A DNA stretch of 64,000 bases from NCBI GenBank assembly GCA_008704415.1, contig VXIS01000159.1, forward strand, positions 39,192 to 103,191. Reading direction: 5' to 3'. Source of the stretch: Sphaerosporella brunnea. Lineage: Eukaryota > Ascomycota > Pezizomycetes > Pezizales > Pyronemataceae. The notes beneath the pieces are model-generated. The model saw only the letters and a list, made by a program, of their open reading frames with translations, did no database searches and had not been told where the DNA came from. Position numbers and translations under genes: made by a program. Below are positions 10,274 to 19,690 of this stretch, piece by piece (within the stretch, counting starts at the first letter, position 1; each line of letters opens with the position of its first letter).

Positions 10274-10998
10274 TAGTGTGGCAGACGAGCCGAGCCGGTA
10301 TATGTTTTGGCTCGAGCCCGACTCGAGCCCATCGAGCTTTCTAGATAGAACCAGATTTTGCTGGGCGCTGGTACCCTCAAATTGAGCACCGTGTTTTGTT
10401 TCTTCCCTTTGACATTCCGCGGTTCTTTTTTTCTGTGAACCCCCGACCGCACTTCCACTGTCTTTACCTCCAGTACCACAACTCGAAACAGCGAAGCATG
10501 TCAGCGGACCGGCAGCCAGCGCGGAGCGCACAAGCCGAGGAAGATGCCATGCGGGCTTTCTACATACAGGAGCTCAGTGGACGTTGGGGTATGGCCGCGT
10601 TAACTTTATCCTTTAAGTTGCGCTCTTGTCCAACAGTTCTGGATACTTTGCATACTGCCGCCGGGGCCTGGACGCTCAGTGAACAGAAAACCTCGCACTA
10701 CACAGCATTTCTATATGCCCGAAAGATCATATTTCGAAGAGCCGGAGGGTATAGCAGAGGCGGTGGCGGGGGAGGGGGAGGCCGCTCAAAGCGACCATGA
10801 CGCTCCGGAGGCTGCGCTGAACTCTTCCGGCCTGTCAGACTTATCGGACTGATTTACGCTGACATAAACACATACTAGAAAATTTACATGACCATGAACT
10901 GCCTCCTGCCTGCGTGCTTGCGCCTCAAAACATGATTTTCCCCGACCGGCTCGATCCACCCCTTGGGCTCGACTCGAGTCGGCCCGTTCGCCACACTA
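10274..10998 (+). mobile_element. hAT non-autonomous element, 725 bp, nested, perfect 8-bp TSD
   Basis: The ends are TAGTGTGGCAGACGAGCC and, inverted, TAGTGTGGCGAACGGGCC. The flanking duplication is AGCTCAAG at 10266-10273 and 10999-11006. It contains a complete small split gene on the plus strand (10498-10852) with a pyrimidine-rich leader. Its 3' end is close in sequence to that of the element at 7777-8359. Confidence 0.85.
10498..10852 (+). CDS. small hAT-borne gene (probable deleted transposase)
   Basis: Exon 1 begins ATGTCAGCG at 10498 and encodes a short protein with the pattern MRAFYIQELSGRW. It ends at a GTATGG donor at 10589. Downstream coding includes TLSEQKTSHYTAFLYARKII, which matches the copy at 11714-11923, and a final exon ending AALNSSGLSDLSD at 10852, which matches those ending at 17715 and 7973. 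Exact inner splice sites are not certain. Sister copies keep the same first exon and last exon. The simplest reading is that these are the two ends of a transposase gene whose middle is deleted; capture of a host gene by the element is the alternative. Confidence 0.45.
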
Positions 10999-11235
10999 AG
11001 CTCAAGCTGTTGGATCGAGCCCGGTGGTGGGAGAAGACCCTAGATGGCTGTGTGGGGGCGTAGATGGGGGCGGAATACAACACTACCGTCAGTGGCACAG
11101 TCACTTGGCCACTGCGCGGTATATACGTAATTCTGCGGTATTCTATCGAATTCCCTGATTGCGAATGGTCAAAGAAAGGCCGCCCCCACGTCCTCTCCAA
11201 CCCCCACCGCGACACACTCACACCACATAATCACC

Positions 11236-11386
11236 ATGGCCACACGGTCGCAGGCCGCTCGCTCTGCAGCGCGAGATGAAATCGAGGCCGTGTACAAGAA
11301 GATCGGGGCAGCGTCCGGAATGGAGGTCAACGCCGACCCAAACTGCGCGCAACCAGTGAGGCCGGCAAAGAGACAACGAACACAAG
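11236..11386 (+). pseudogene. first exon of hAT-borne small gene, interrupted
   Basis: The frame from ATG at 11236 contains DEIEAVYKKIG, which aligns in style and position with the first exons at 10498, 12073, 16481 and 16774 (an I/F..-I-x-G block). It is preceded by a CACACCACATAATCACC leader and a TATA-like element about 115 bp upstream. Another hAT element inserted at 11387 cuts the frame. Confidence 0.35.
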
Positions 11387-12288
11387 TAGTGATGGACATG
11401 AGCCGGCTCGAGCTTCGCTGTGGGGTCGGCTCGTGCAGGCTCGGCTCATCACGACTTCGGCTCGAGCCACCATACAATTTGCCATGCGCGAGCCGGTGTA
11501 AAAGGAGGAGGTCGAAGGACGTGAGATTCTGCGCGCTTCTATATACCAATCAAACCTCACGGGCGTCCGAGTGCACCGCTCATCATTCGATATCTGACGA
11601 TTCCGACCCGGAATCAAGGCCTTCAGGTCCGTGCGCAGCTTCTTGCTGTGCGTCCATTCCCTCGGCCTCCCCGTCACCCTCCAGGCCCATCCAGGTCTCC
11701 CTCCACCGCTGCGTCATGGTGATCCTCGTCGCCTCTTGCCTGGCCTCGCCGGTGGTGAACTCTCTGACTGCATGTCTGAGTCCACATGGATACCTGGTTG
11801 TAGTCCCACCGCTGCATGCACCTCACGGAAGATAACCTTTCTCTTATAGAGGAAGGCGTCAAACGTGGATGTTTTCAGCCCGCTGAGGGTTCGTTCGCCC
11901 GCGGCCTGGTTGACTCTAGCCACATGACTAGCGCGTCAGTCTGATGCACTAGACTTGAAGGGACGGCGAGTCAGCAATAACTGACCCTAACGTCCGGACA
12001 TGTTCGTGTACAGGTCTTGAATTTGGTCTTCTACTCCGCCAGTAGCATAGCGGCGAGGGCGGGGTGCGGCCATGGTACTTGACAGTAGTGGTTGACGGGG
12101 CGTCGGTGACAAAGGTGGATAGGTTGGCGTGCAAGAGGACAGGTTACTTGGTTCGATAGACCATAGAATTGGGTCAACCCACCGGAACCTGTATGCTCCA
12201 ACATCTCGCAGCTCAAGCCATAAGCTCGAGCCGAAGCTCGGCTCACCCGCGATTCGGCTCATACAGGCTCGGCTCATGTCCATCACGA
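11387..12288 (-). mobile_element. hAT non-autonomous element, 902 bp, nested
   Basis: The left end is TAGTGATGGACATGAGCC and the right end, inverted, is TCGTGATGGACATGAGCC. The flanks are AACACAAG (11379-11386) and ACCACACG (12289-12296), matching at 6 of 8 positions, as expected for an older insertion. The small gene inside is on the minus strand. Confidence 0.7.
11714..12073 (-). pseudogene. hAT-borne small gene copy
   Basis: The first exon starts at 12073 on the minus strand and encodes the pattern VEDQIQDLYTNMSG before a GTTAGG donor-like site. The downstream segment (about 11923-11714) encodes TLSGLKTSTFDAFLYKRKVI, a close match to the corresponding part of the copy at 10498-10852. The reading frame between them is not continuous and splice sites are weak, so the copy is probably decayed. 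Confidence 0.4.
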
Positions 12289-12296
12289 ACCACACG

Positions 12297-12647
12297 CTGG
12301 GAGGTGCTATAGCGCGCGACCCACACCAACTGAGCCGGCAACGCACATTGTGCCATGCTGTCACTGATCAAAGACCTGGGGACCATACAACGCTGAGCAT
12401 ACAACCACCAGCGCTTGGAACCGACATGTTGAGATTCATCATCGTGGGATACTGGCGGAAGAACCGACGCAATGCCAGATCATTAAACAAATATGAACGC
12501 AATTCGTGCAGGCATCGACTCTGTAGACTAAAGCCACCATGTATGGTGTATGTGGACGTCCGGTAGGCGAATAACTCAAGGGTGATGTCTAGGGTCGCCT
12601 TTTAGCAGAATTTATAATTGAACCACGCTCAGCGTTCTCCGTCGTTG
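12297..12647. other. stretch with no recognised gene
   Basis: This is a flank between the nested hAT block and the minisatellite. It could include the lost right side of the outer hAT element, but no terminal repeat was found. Confidence 0.35.
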
Positions 12648-14130
12648 AATACCAGACCCGTTCAGGTGATGAGCCCCATTCCAGCGATCAATCCCATTCC
12701 ACCCCCGTTGAGTGATCAGCCCCATTCCAGTGATCACCCCCATCGCAGTCCCGTTCGAGTGATCAACCCCGTTCCGTCCGAGCCCCGTTCGAGTGATCAA
12801 TCCCATGCGAGTCCCGTTCGAGTGATCAACCCCGTTCCGTCCGAACCCCGTGCGAGTGATCAATCCCATTCCGTTTGAACCCCGTTCGAGTGATCAGCCC
12901 CATTCCAGTGATCACCCCCATTCCAGCCCGGTTCGAGTGATGCACCCCGTTCCTTTCGAGCCCCATTCCAGTGATTGACCCCTTTCCAGCCCCGTTCGAG
13001 TGATGAATCCCATTCCAGCCCCGTTCGAGTCATCAATCCCGTTCCGTTCGAGCCCCGTTGGAGTGATCACCCCCATCCCAGCCCCGTTCGAGTGATCAGC
13101 CCCGTTCCGTCCGAGCCCCATTCGAGTGATCAGTCCCATTCCAGCCCCGTTGGAGTGATGAATCCCATTCCAGCCCCGTTCGAGTGATCAACGCCGTTCC
13201 GTTCGAGCCCCGTTCGCGAAATCCCACTCCAGCCCCGTTCGAGTGATCAATCCCGTTCCGTTCGAGCCCCGTTGGAGTGATGAATCCCATTCCAGCCCCG
13301 TTCGAGTGATCAACCCCGTTCCGTTCGAGCCCCGTTCGAGCCCCATTCGAGTGATCAATCCGATTCCAGCCCCGTTGGAGTGATGAATCCCACTCCAGCC
13401 CCGTTCGAGTCATCAATCCCGTTCCGTTCGAGCCCCGTTGGAGTGATCACCCCCATCCCAGCCCCGTTCGAGTGATCAGCCCCGTTCCGTCCGAGCCCCA
13501 TTCGAGTGATCAATCCGATTCCAGCCCCGTTGGAGTGATGAATCCCACTCCAGCCCCGTTCGAGTCATCAATCCCGTTCCGTTCGAGCCCCGTTGGAGTG
13601 ATCACCCCCATCCCAGCCCCGTTCGAGTGATCAGCCCCGTTCCGTCCGAGCCCCATTCGAGTGATCAATCCCATTCCAGCCCCGTTGGAGTGATGAATCC
13701 CATTCCAGCCCCGTTCGAGTGATCAACGCCGTTCCGTTCGAGCCCCGTTCGCGAAATCCCACTCCAGCCCCGTTCGAGTGATCAATCCCGTTCCGTTCGA
13801 GCCCCGTTGGAGTGATGAATCCCATTCCAGCCCCGTTCGAGTGATCAACGCCGTTCCGTTCGAGCCCCGTTCGCGAAATCCCACTCCAGCCCCGTTCGAG
13901 TGATCAACGCCGTTCCGTTCGAGCCCCGTTCGCGAAATCCCACTCCAGCCCCGTTCGAGTGATCAATCCCGTTCCGTTCGAGCCCCGTTGGAGTGATCAG
14001 ACCCATCTCAACCCCGTTGGAGTGATCAACCCGGTTCCGTTCGATCCCCATTCCAGCTCCGTTCGAGTGATCCACCCCGTTCCGTTCGAGCCCCATTCCA
14101 GTGATTGACCCCATTCCAGCCCCGTTCGAG
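12648..14130. repeat. TGATCA minisatellite array, block 1
   Basis: Units of about 18, 29 and 34 bp mix variants of AGTGATCAACCCC, CCATTCCAGCCCCGTTCG and CCCGTTCCGTTCGAGCC. Higher-order copies are visible: a 158-bp unit repeats at about 13389 and 13547, and a segment at 13142 recurs 536 bp later at 13678. The long open frames in this block are by-products of the repeat; unit lengths are not multiples of three. Confidence 0.9.
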
Positions 14131-15030
14131 TTTTTGTTTGTTTTAATCATATTGTATTCGGCCGCTTGCGGCCATGACATATGGAGAAAGAAAGGACTAT
14201 GCTACCCCCCGGGCCATAAAAGACCCGCTACAGAGGCCTGCGGCCCTTCTAAGGAAAAAGGACAGAGGAAATTATACCAGGTAAAAAGCGCACCAAGGGG
14301 AAGGAAAAAGAAGAAGGAGAGAGTCATTACATAGCACCCCTATCGGGCCAGCAGCCAATTTTTGTAGCACGAAGGAAATTCAGAACTGCCTCTGTGCACC
14401 TGTCATGCGCCAGCAACGCAACCACAGAAGTGGAAGGCCAGCGTTTCGCTCCCCCACCCTTCTTGGTGGCGTCCTTCACCGCTTTCCATAACACCATTTG
14501 CTCCATCTTCCATCTCTTACAGAATTTGAAGAGGTGGCTGCGGGTCTGAGAGGCGCCCTTTCCGCACCACCAGCACTTGTCATCCGTCCGGCGGCCTGTC
14601 CAGCGGAGGTAGGGGGCAGTTGGTGTCTTGTTCAGCCTCAGCTGGTAGAACCTCGAGGCGATTGTCTTTGGAGCCTTGGCCGCCATGTGGTTGGGCCTTT
14701 TAGGTCTGCTGTGGTAGGCCTTAGGCCTGCAATGCTTTTTCAGCCAAGCGTCACGGTCTTCTTGTTTTGCTAGGGAGACACTGCGACTGACAGCAGCTAG
14801 GGAGGCGGTGCCAATAAGATCATCCGATGGGGGTTGCTGTGCTCGGTTGCTGCTTCTTTGGCAAACCGGTCTGCTAGTTCGTTGCCCAGAACATCTTTAT
14901 GGACAGGCACCCAGCGGTATTCTATCTGCCATCCTTGAGCATTCAACACTGTCTCTGCACGGACAATGCGTGTGAGTGGCCATTGGCCTGGCCCGGGTGC
15001 GCCGTGTTGCAATCGTGTTAGCGCTGCTTG
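14131..15030 (-). mobile_element. Tad1-like LINE, 5'-truncated copy within minisatellite
   Basis: Read on the minus strand, it starts abruptly inside the RNase H region (PGPGQW, then VPVHKDVLGNELADRFAKEA). One base is lost in a C run near 14810, which shifts the frame. It then continues with CWWCGKGASQTRSHLFKFC, the CCHC-type knuckle typical of the Tad1 group C-terminus, and ends WPDRGAM with a TAG at about 14334. The 3' part carries the hairpin GGCCGCAAGCGGCC and the tail ATACAATATGATTAAAAC at about 14140-14175. The array continues on both sides, so the target duplication cannot be told from the repeats. Confidence 0.8.
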
Positions 15031-16160
15031 TGGATCAGCCCCATTCCAGTGATCACCCCCATTCCAGCCCCGTTCGAGTGATCAATCCCATTCCGTTCGA
15101 ACCCCGTTCGAGTGATCAGCCCCGTTCCTTTCGAGCCCCATTCCAGTGATTGACCCCATTACAGCCCCGTTCGAGTGATCAACCCCGTTCCGTTCGATCC
15201 CCATTCCAGCTCCGTTCGAGTGATCCGCCCCGTTCCGTTCGAACCCCGTCGAGTGATCCACCCCGTTCCGTCCGAACCCCGTTCGAGTGATCAACCCCGT
15301 TCCGTTCGAACCCCGTTCGAGTGATCAGCCCCGTTCCTTTCGAGCCCCATTCCAGTGATTGACCCCATTCCAGCTCCGTTCGAGTGATCAACCCCGTTCC
15401 GTTCCAGCCCCGTTGAAGCGATCAGACCCATCTCAGCCCCGTTGGAGTGATCAACCCCGTTCCGTTCGATCCCCATTCCAGCTCCGTTCGAGTGATCCAC
15501 CCCGTTCCGTTCGAGCCCCATTCCAGCTCCGTTCGAGTGATCAACCCCGTTCCGTTCGAGCCCCGTTCGCGAGATCCCACTCCACTCCTGTTCGAGTGAT
15601 CAACCCCGTTCCGTTCGAGCGCCGTTGGAGTGATCAGACCCATCTCAGCCCCGTTGGAGTGATCAACCCCGTTCCGTTCGATCCCCATTCCAGCCCCGTT
15701 CGAGTGATCAACCCCGTTCCGTTCGAGCCCCGTTCGAGTGATCAACCACGTTCCGTTCGAGCCCCGTTGGAGTGATCAGCCCCATTCCAGTGATCACCCC
15801 CATTCCAGCCCCGTTCGAGTGATCAATCCCATTCCGTTCGAACCCCGTTCGAGTGATCAGCCCCATTTCAGTGATCACCCCCATTCCAGCCCCGTTGGAG
15901 TGATCAACCCCGTTCCCTACGAGCCCCGTTTGAGTGATCAGCCCCATTCCAGTGATCACCCCCATTCCAGCCCCGTTCTAGTGATCAACCCCGTGTCGTT
16001 CGCACCCCGTTCGAGTGATCAGCCCCATTCCAGCCCCGTTCGAGTCATCAACCCCGTTCCGTCCGAGCCCCGTTCGAGTGATCAATCCCATCCCAGACCC
16101 GTTCGAGTGATCAGCCCCATTCCAGTGATCACCCCCATTCCAGCCCCGTTCGAGTGACCA
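15031..16160. repeat. TGATCA minisatellite array, block 2
   Basis: This is the same repeat family as block 1, resuming immediately after the LINE 5' truncation point and stopping at the hAT insertion at 16161. Confidence 0.9.
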
Positions 16161-16497
16161 TAGTGATGGACACGAGCCGAGCCGGCTCGAGCCCGGTGAA
16201 TTTTGAGCTCGAGCCGGCTCAAGCTTTTACATAGAATTGTGTTCGTTTTGTGGACGTGCCTGGTCTCAGATATCACTCAAGCGGGACCATCTCAACCCAC
16301 CCCACCATCGCCCACCGCCGCCACCGCTGTGGGGGAACAGAGGCGGCTTGGGAGAGAGTGACAGGCAGTGCATGTAATGACCTATAGCTAGGCCGAGACA
16401 CCTCAATAGAACCTCGACCTCGACATACCACATCCCACAACCGCCGCAACTTCATCACCTGTTCTCTCAATCTGTCGAGCATGTCAGCGGTCGCTTC

Positions 16498-17403
16498 TAG
16501 TGTTGGGCACGAGCCGAGATATCCCGGGTACTCGTCTCGGGCCTAGATGACGAGCGAGACGAACGTTTTTTCTGGACGAGACGAGATATCCCGGGACTGA
16601 TCTGATTAGGCGGCGATCAGGCCCGGGTACTCGTGAGTGATGAGTTATGAGTTCGGATCTAGGGTTGAGTGCACGAAAGTGAGGCGAGAAGAGCATATAA
16701 GGTGCTGGGGCGCTTCCTTTCTTCCTTTCTTCTACCATTACACCGGCCTCAACTGCGTGCGTTGCGCTTCAATATGACTGACCCCGACCACATCGCCGAG
16801 CCCCAAGATGCGGAGCCCCAAGATTCCGGCGGTCTGAAAATGGAATTCATGCAACGTATTGCAGGAAACTGGAGTAAGTATTCATGCAACGCTATCCCCG
16901 TGGTTTAGCAGACATGGCTCGGTACTATATGTCATTGCCCGCCAGTAGTGTACCAGCTGAAAGTCACTTCTCTCGCGCAGGTATTCCCCTGAATTTCCTT
17001 TGCTGACCGTGTGATTGTTGACCGGCCTATGAACAGGTCATATTAATCCCAAAAAGCGAAACTGGCTGGGGGGGGGGGGGGGGACAGCACCACGAACATC
17101 CTTCTTCTTGTGAAGAATTGGATCGGACAGCCGGATGTGGAAGAATGGGAGCGCGAAGACGAAGACGAATTGGCAGAATGGGTGAACGAGGGCTAATGGG
17201 CAGCTGAGGAGGACGATGTATAGAGTAATAGCATTTAAACTGAACGACCGAACTCCACTCCAAGGCCTCACGTGCATGGTAGGCCCGGGTACTCGCCGGG
17301 CCTGACGTCCATGTCCCGGGCCCGCGAGACTTTTATCTCCACGAGACAAGACATCCCGGGCCGTGTTCAGATCTCGTCTCGTCTCGTCTCGTGCCCAACA
17401 CTA
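16498..17403 (+). mobile_element. hAT element (TAGTG family), inner copy, 906 bp, perfect 8-bp TSD
   Basis: The ends are TAGTGTTGGGCACGAGCC and, inverted, TAGTGTTGGGCACGAGAC. The duplication is GTCGCTTC at 16490-16497 and 17404-17411. The subterminal motifs are variants of CGAGACGAGATATCCCGGG. It has a promoter-like stretch (GCATATAAGG near 16693), a pyrimidine-rich leader and its own small gene at 16774-17196. Confidence 0.9.
16774..17196 (+). CDS. small gene of the inner hAT element
   Basis: Exon 1 (16774-16873) begins MTDPDHIAEPQDAEP and contains the family block MEFMQRIAGNW. It ends at a consensus GTAAGT donor. The last coding segment, on the plus strand up to the TAA at 17194-17196, encodes an acidic, tryptophan-containing tail (DELAEWVNEG). 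A G run of 14 lies at about 17069-17082, between the two coding parts. Exact inner splice sites were not resolved. The role is unknown; a deleted hAT transposase gene is the first hypothesis. Confidence 0.4.
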
Positions 17404-17876
17404 GTCGCTTCTAGCCATGGGCCTGGCCTGGATCAGCCCCGGGTTCAGCAGACGCCTTCCGGGTCCCTGGGTCCGGCGGAGGAAGAGGACGTTGTCATGC
17501 AGGCATTCTATAGGAAAATAAGCGGACAATGGCGTAAGTATCAGGCTCTGAGCAAAGTACTAGTACTGGACCATTCAGCCAGACATCGTGAGCGGATTGC
17601 GGGAGACGGGGCCGGGCTGGAGAGCAATAGTGACCATGACGCCCGGGAGGGGGCAGATCCATCTGCCAAGGCCGCTTTGAACTCCTCCTCAGGGCTGTCA
17701 GACATCTCCGATTGATAGCTTGTAAACGCTTATGGAATCTACAGAGTCCTACCAATTGTTTCCCTTGTGCCTTAAACTGTTGCATGGCTCGAGCCCACGA
17801 GCCGAGTCCGGAAATCTGACGAGCCGGCTCGAGCCTACCCTCCGGCTGGGGTCGAGCCGGCTCGTGTCCATCACTA

Positions 17877-18520
17877 AGTGATCAACCCGGTTCCGTCCGA
17901 GCCCCGTTCGAGTGATCAATCCCATTCCAGCCCCGTTCGAGTGATCAACCCCGTTCCGTTCGAACCCCGTTCGAGTGATCAGCCCCATTCCAGTGATCAA
18001 CCCACTCCAGCCCCGTTCGAGTGATCAATCCCATTCCGTTTGAACCCCGTTCGAGTGATCACCCCCATTCCAGCCCTGTTCGAGTGATCAACCCCGTTCC
18101 GTCCGAGCCCCGTTCGAGTGATCAATCCCATTCCAGCCCCGTTCTAGTGATCAACCCCGTGACGTTCGAACCCCGTTCGAGTGATCACCCCCATTCCGTT
18201 TGAACCCCGTTCGAGTGATCACCCCATCCCAGCCCCGTTCGAGTGATCAACCCCGTTCCGTCCGAACCCCGTTCCAGTGATCAGCCCCATTCCAGTGATC
18301 ACCCTCATTCCAGCCCCGTTCGAGTGATCAGCCCCGTTCCGTTCGAACCCCGTTCCAGTGATCAGCCCCATTCCAGTGATCACCCCCATTCCAGCCCCGT
18401 TCTAGTGATCAACCCCGTGCCGTTCGAACCCCGTTCGAGTGATCATCCCCATTCCAGCCCCGTTTGAGTGATCAATCCCATCCCAGACCCGTTCGGGTGA
18501 TCAACCCCATTCCGTTTGAA
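17877..18520. repeat. TGATCA minisatellite array, block 3
   Basis: This is a continuation of blocks 1 and 2 after the hAT insertion, with the same motifs (GAGTGATCAACCCCGTTCC and CATTCCAGTGATCACC). Confidence 0.9.
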
Positions 18521-18842
18521 TGTGGGAAGGTGGTCGCGTCAGAAGTAAGTTGAAAGTGAGAGAGATTCTCGGAAGAGTCCCCCCCAGGTCTATATATACA
18601 TGATCCTCCGCCGAGCCTCCACCGAGCCTCAACCCTAAGTCACGTACCCGCACCCTACAATCCTACATCACATCCCTCCCATGATATCTTCGAGTACCGA
18701 CTCGAAGATCCAGAACCCGCCAGAAGAAAAAACATCACGCCCCATGTCTTCTCCTGGCTTTCGGCCTACCTGCCTTCGGCTGTCCTCTTGTTCCAGTACG
18801 ATAAACGGCTGGACGAACCCGATCGAGTCTAGGGTTGTGACG
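18521..18842 (+). promoter_or_regulatory. promoter-like region with short open frame
   Basis: A strong TATA-like run TATATATA lies at 18591-18598. About 85 bp later comes the ATG at 18681, which opens a 59-codon frame reaching into the next tandem array (stop at about 18860). The layout (TATA, CCCTCAACCC-like leader, ATG) resembles a fungal promoter or an LTR. No partner LTR was found. Confidence 0.3.
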
Positions 18843-19395
18843 TCGTGGTCGCGTTCGTAGTTTACCGGACGTTGCGGTCCCTCGTGGTTTAACGACATCC
18901 GGCTCAGTCGTCACCACTCGTAGTTCACCGGACGTTGCGGTCCCAGGTCCTTCGCAGTTTACGGGACGTTGCGGTCCCGTGTAGCTCAACGACATTCGGC
19001 TCCGTCGTCACCACTCGTAGTTTACCGGACGTTGCGGTCCCTCGTAGTTTAACGACATCTCGGTCCCGTGTAGCTCAACGACATTCGGCTCAGTCGTCAC
19101 CACTCGTAGTTTACCGGACGTTGCGGTCCCTCGTAGTTTAACGACATTTCGGTTCCGGAGGGCTGAGTCGAAAAGGTGCGGCGCAGTCTTAACCACTAGT
19201 TTACTGGACATTGCGGTCCCAGTTCCCTCGTAGTTTACCGGACGTTGCGGTCCCGTGTAGTTTAACGACATTCCGGTCCCGTGTAGTTTAACGACATTTC
19301 GGTCCAGTGTAGCTCAACAACATTCGGCTCAATCGTGACCACTCGTAGTTTACCGGACGTTGCGGTCCCTCGTAGTTTAACGTGAAATCTTCTAG
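18843..19395. repeat. tandem repeat array with alternating motifs
   Basis: About eight copies of GTAGTTTACCGGACGTTGCG alternate with GTAGTTTAACGACATTTCGG and GTAGCTCAACGACATTCGGC. Spacing is irregular, from about 35 to 110 bp. Confidence 0.85.
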
Positions 19396-19690
19396 TTTCC
19401 ACAAGGCAGACTTATAGGTCTTCTAGACCATTCTTTCCTTAGTTTCGAATTTACCACCAGATTGTTATCACATGATGTACTCAGCATCGTTGGCTATAAA
19501 AGCTGCGAGCTTTTTCCTACACTCATTCTTTTCTCTTCTTTCGATACGGCCTTTCGAGCAGCCCAGATTGTATCGACTATCATCAATAAATACTGAGTTG
19601 ATCAGTGACCTGAGTGCGAGTATTCTCTTGGTATTTATCAAGTCAGATACACAAACGGTTCTGAGTTTATTTGCATCTGTGAAATAGCGG
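19396..19690 (+). promoter_or_regulatory. LTR-like or promoter-like segment
   Basis: It contains GGCTATAAAAGC at about 19490, a pyrimidine-rich stretch, and AATAAA at about 19585, in the order expected of an LTR or a short transcription unit on the plus strand. No second copy and no clear TG...CA ends were found. Confidence 0.25.

Larger units (their letters stand above)
10189..11386 (+). mobile_element. hAT element (TAGTG family), older copy interrupted by two other hAT copies
   Basis: It starts TAGTGATGCACTCAAGCC at 10189 with the same subterminal CGAGCCGAGCC motifs. It is interrupted at 10274-10998 by a second element whose duplication AGCTCAAG belongs to it, and again from 11387 by a third. 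It carries a TATA-like GTATATAC near 11120 and a small gene start at 11236. The right end of this outer copy was not identified; the end given here is only where the third element begins. Confidence 0.55.
16481..17715 (+). pseudogene. hAT-borne small gene split by a younger hAT
   Basis: The ATG at 16481 is followed by 17 coding bases, then the inner element with its 8-bp duplication. Coding resumes at 17412 in the same frame with a pattern like that at 10498 (MQAFYRKISGQW), followed by a GTAAGT donor at about 17533. The tail ends KAALNSSSGLSDISD and a TGA at 17713-17715. Removing the insertion and one duplication restores a continuous frame, so the gene was intact when the second element arrived. 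Confidence 0.55.
16161..17876 (+). mobile_element. hAT element (TAGTG family), outer copy, inserted in minisatellite
   Basis: The ends are TAGTGATGGACACGAGCC and its inverted copy at 17876. The flanks are AGTGACCA (16153-16160) and AGTGATCA (17877-17884), an 8-bp duplication of the minisatellite motif with one change. Without the younger inner element the copy would be about 800 bp. It carries one small gene on the plus strand, broken by the inner insertion. Confidence 0.85.

Noticed and set aside
12618..16157. Many open frames of 70-140 codons in the TGATCA array, with peptides such as SSDQPHSSDHP
   Set aside because: They follow from the repeat units, which are not multiples of three, occur on both strands and break at unit variants. 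No start context or splice site supports them.
19396..19690. 3' LTR of a chromovirus following the chromodomain segment
   Set aside because: The TATA and AATAAA order reads on the plus strand while the chromodomain segment is on the minus strand; no second LTR was found.
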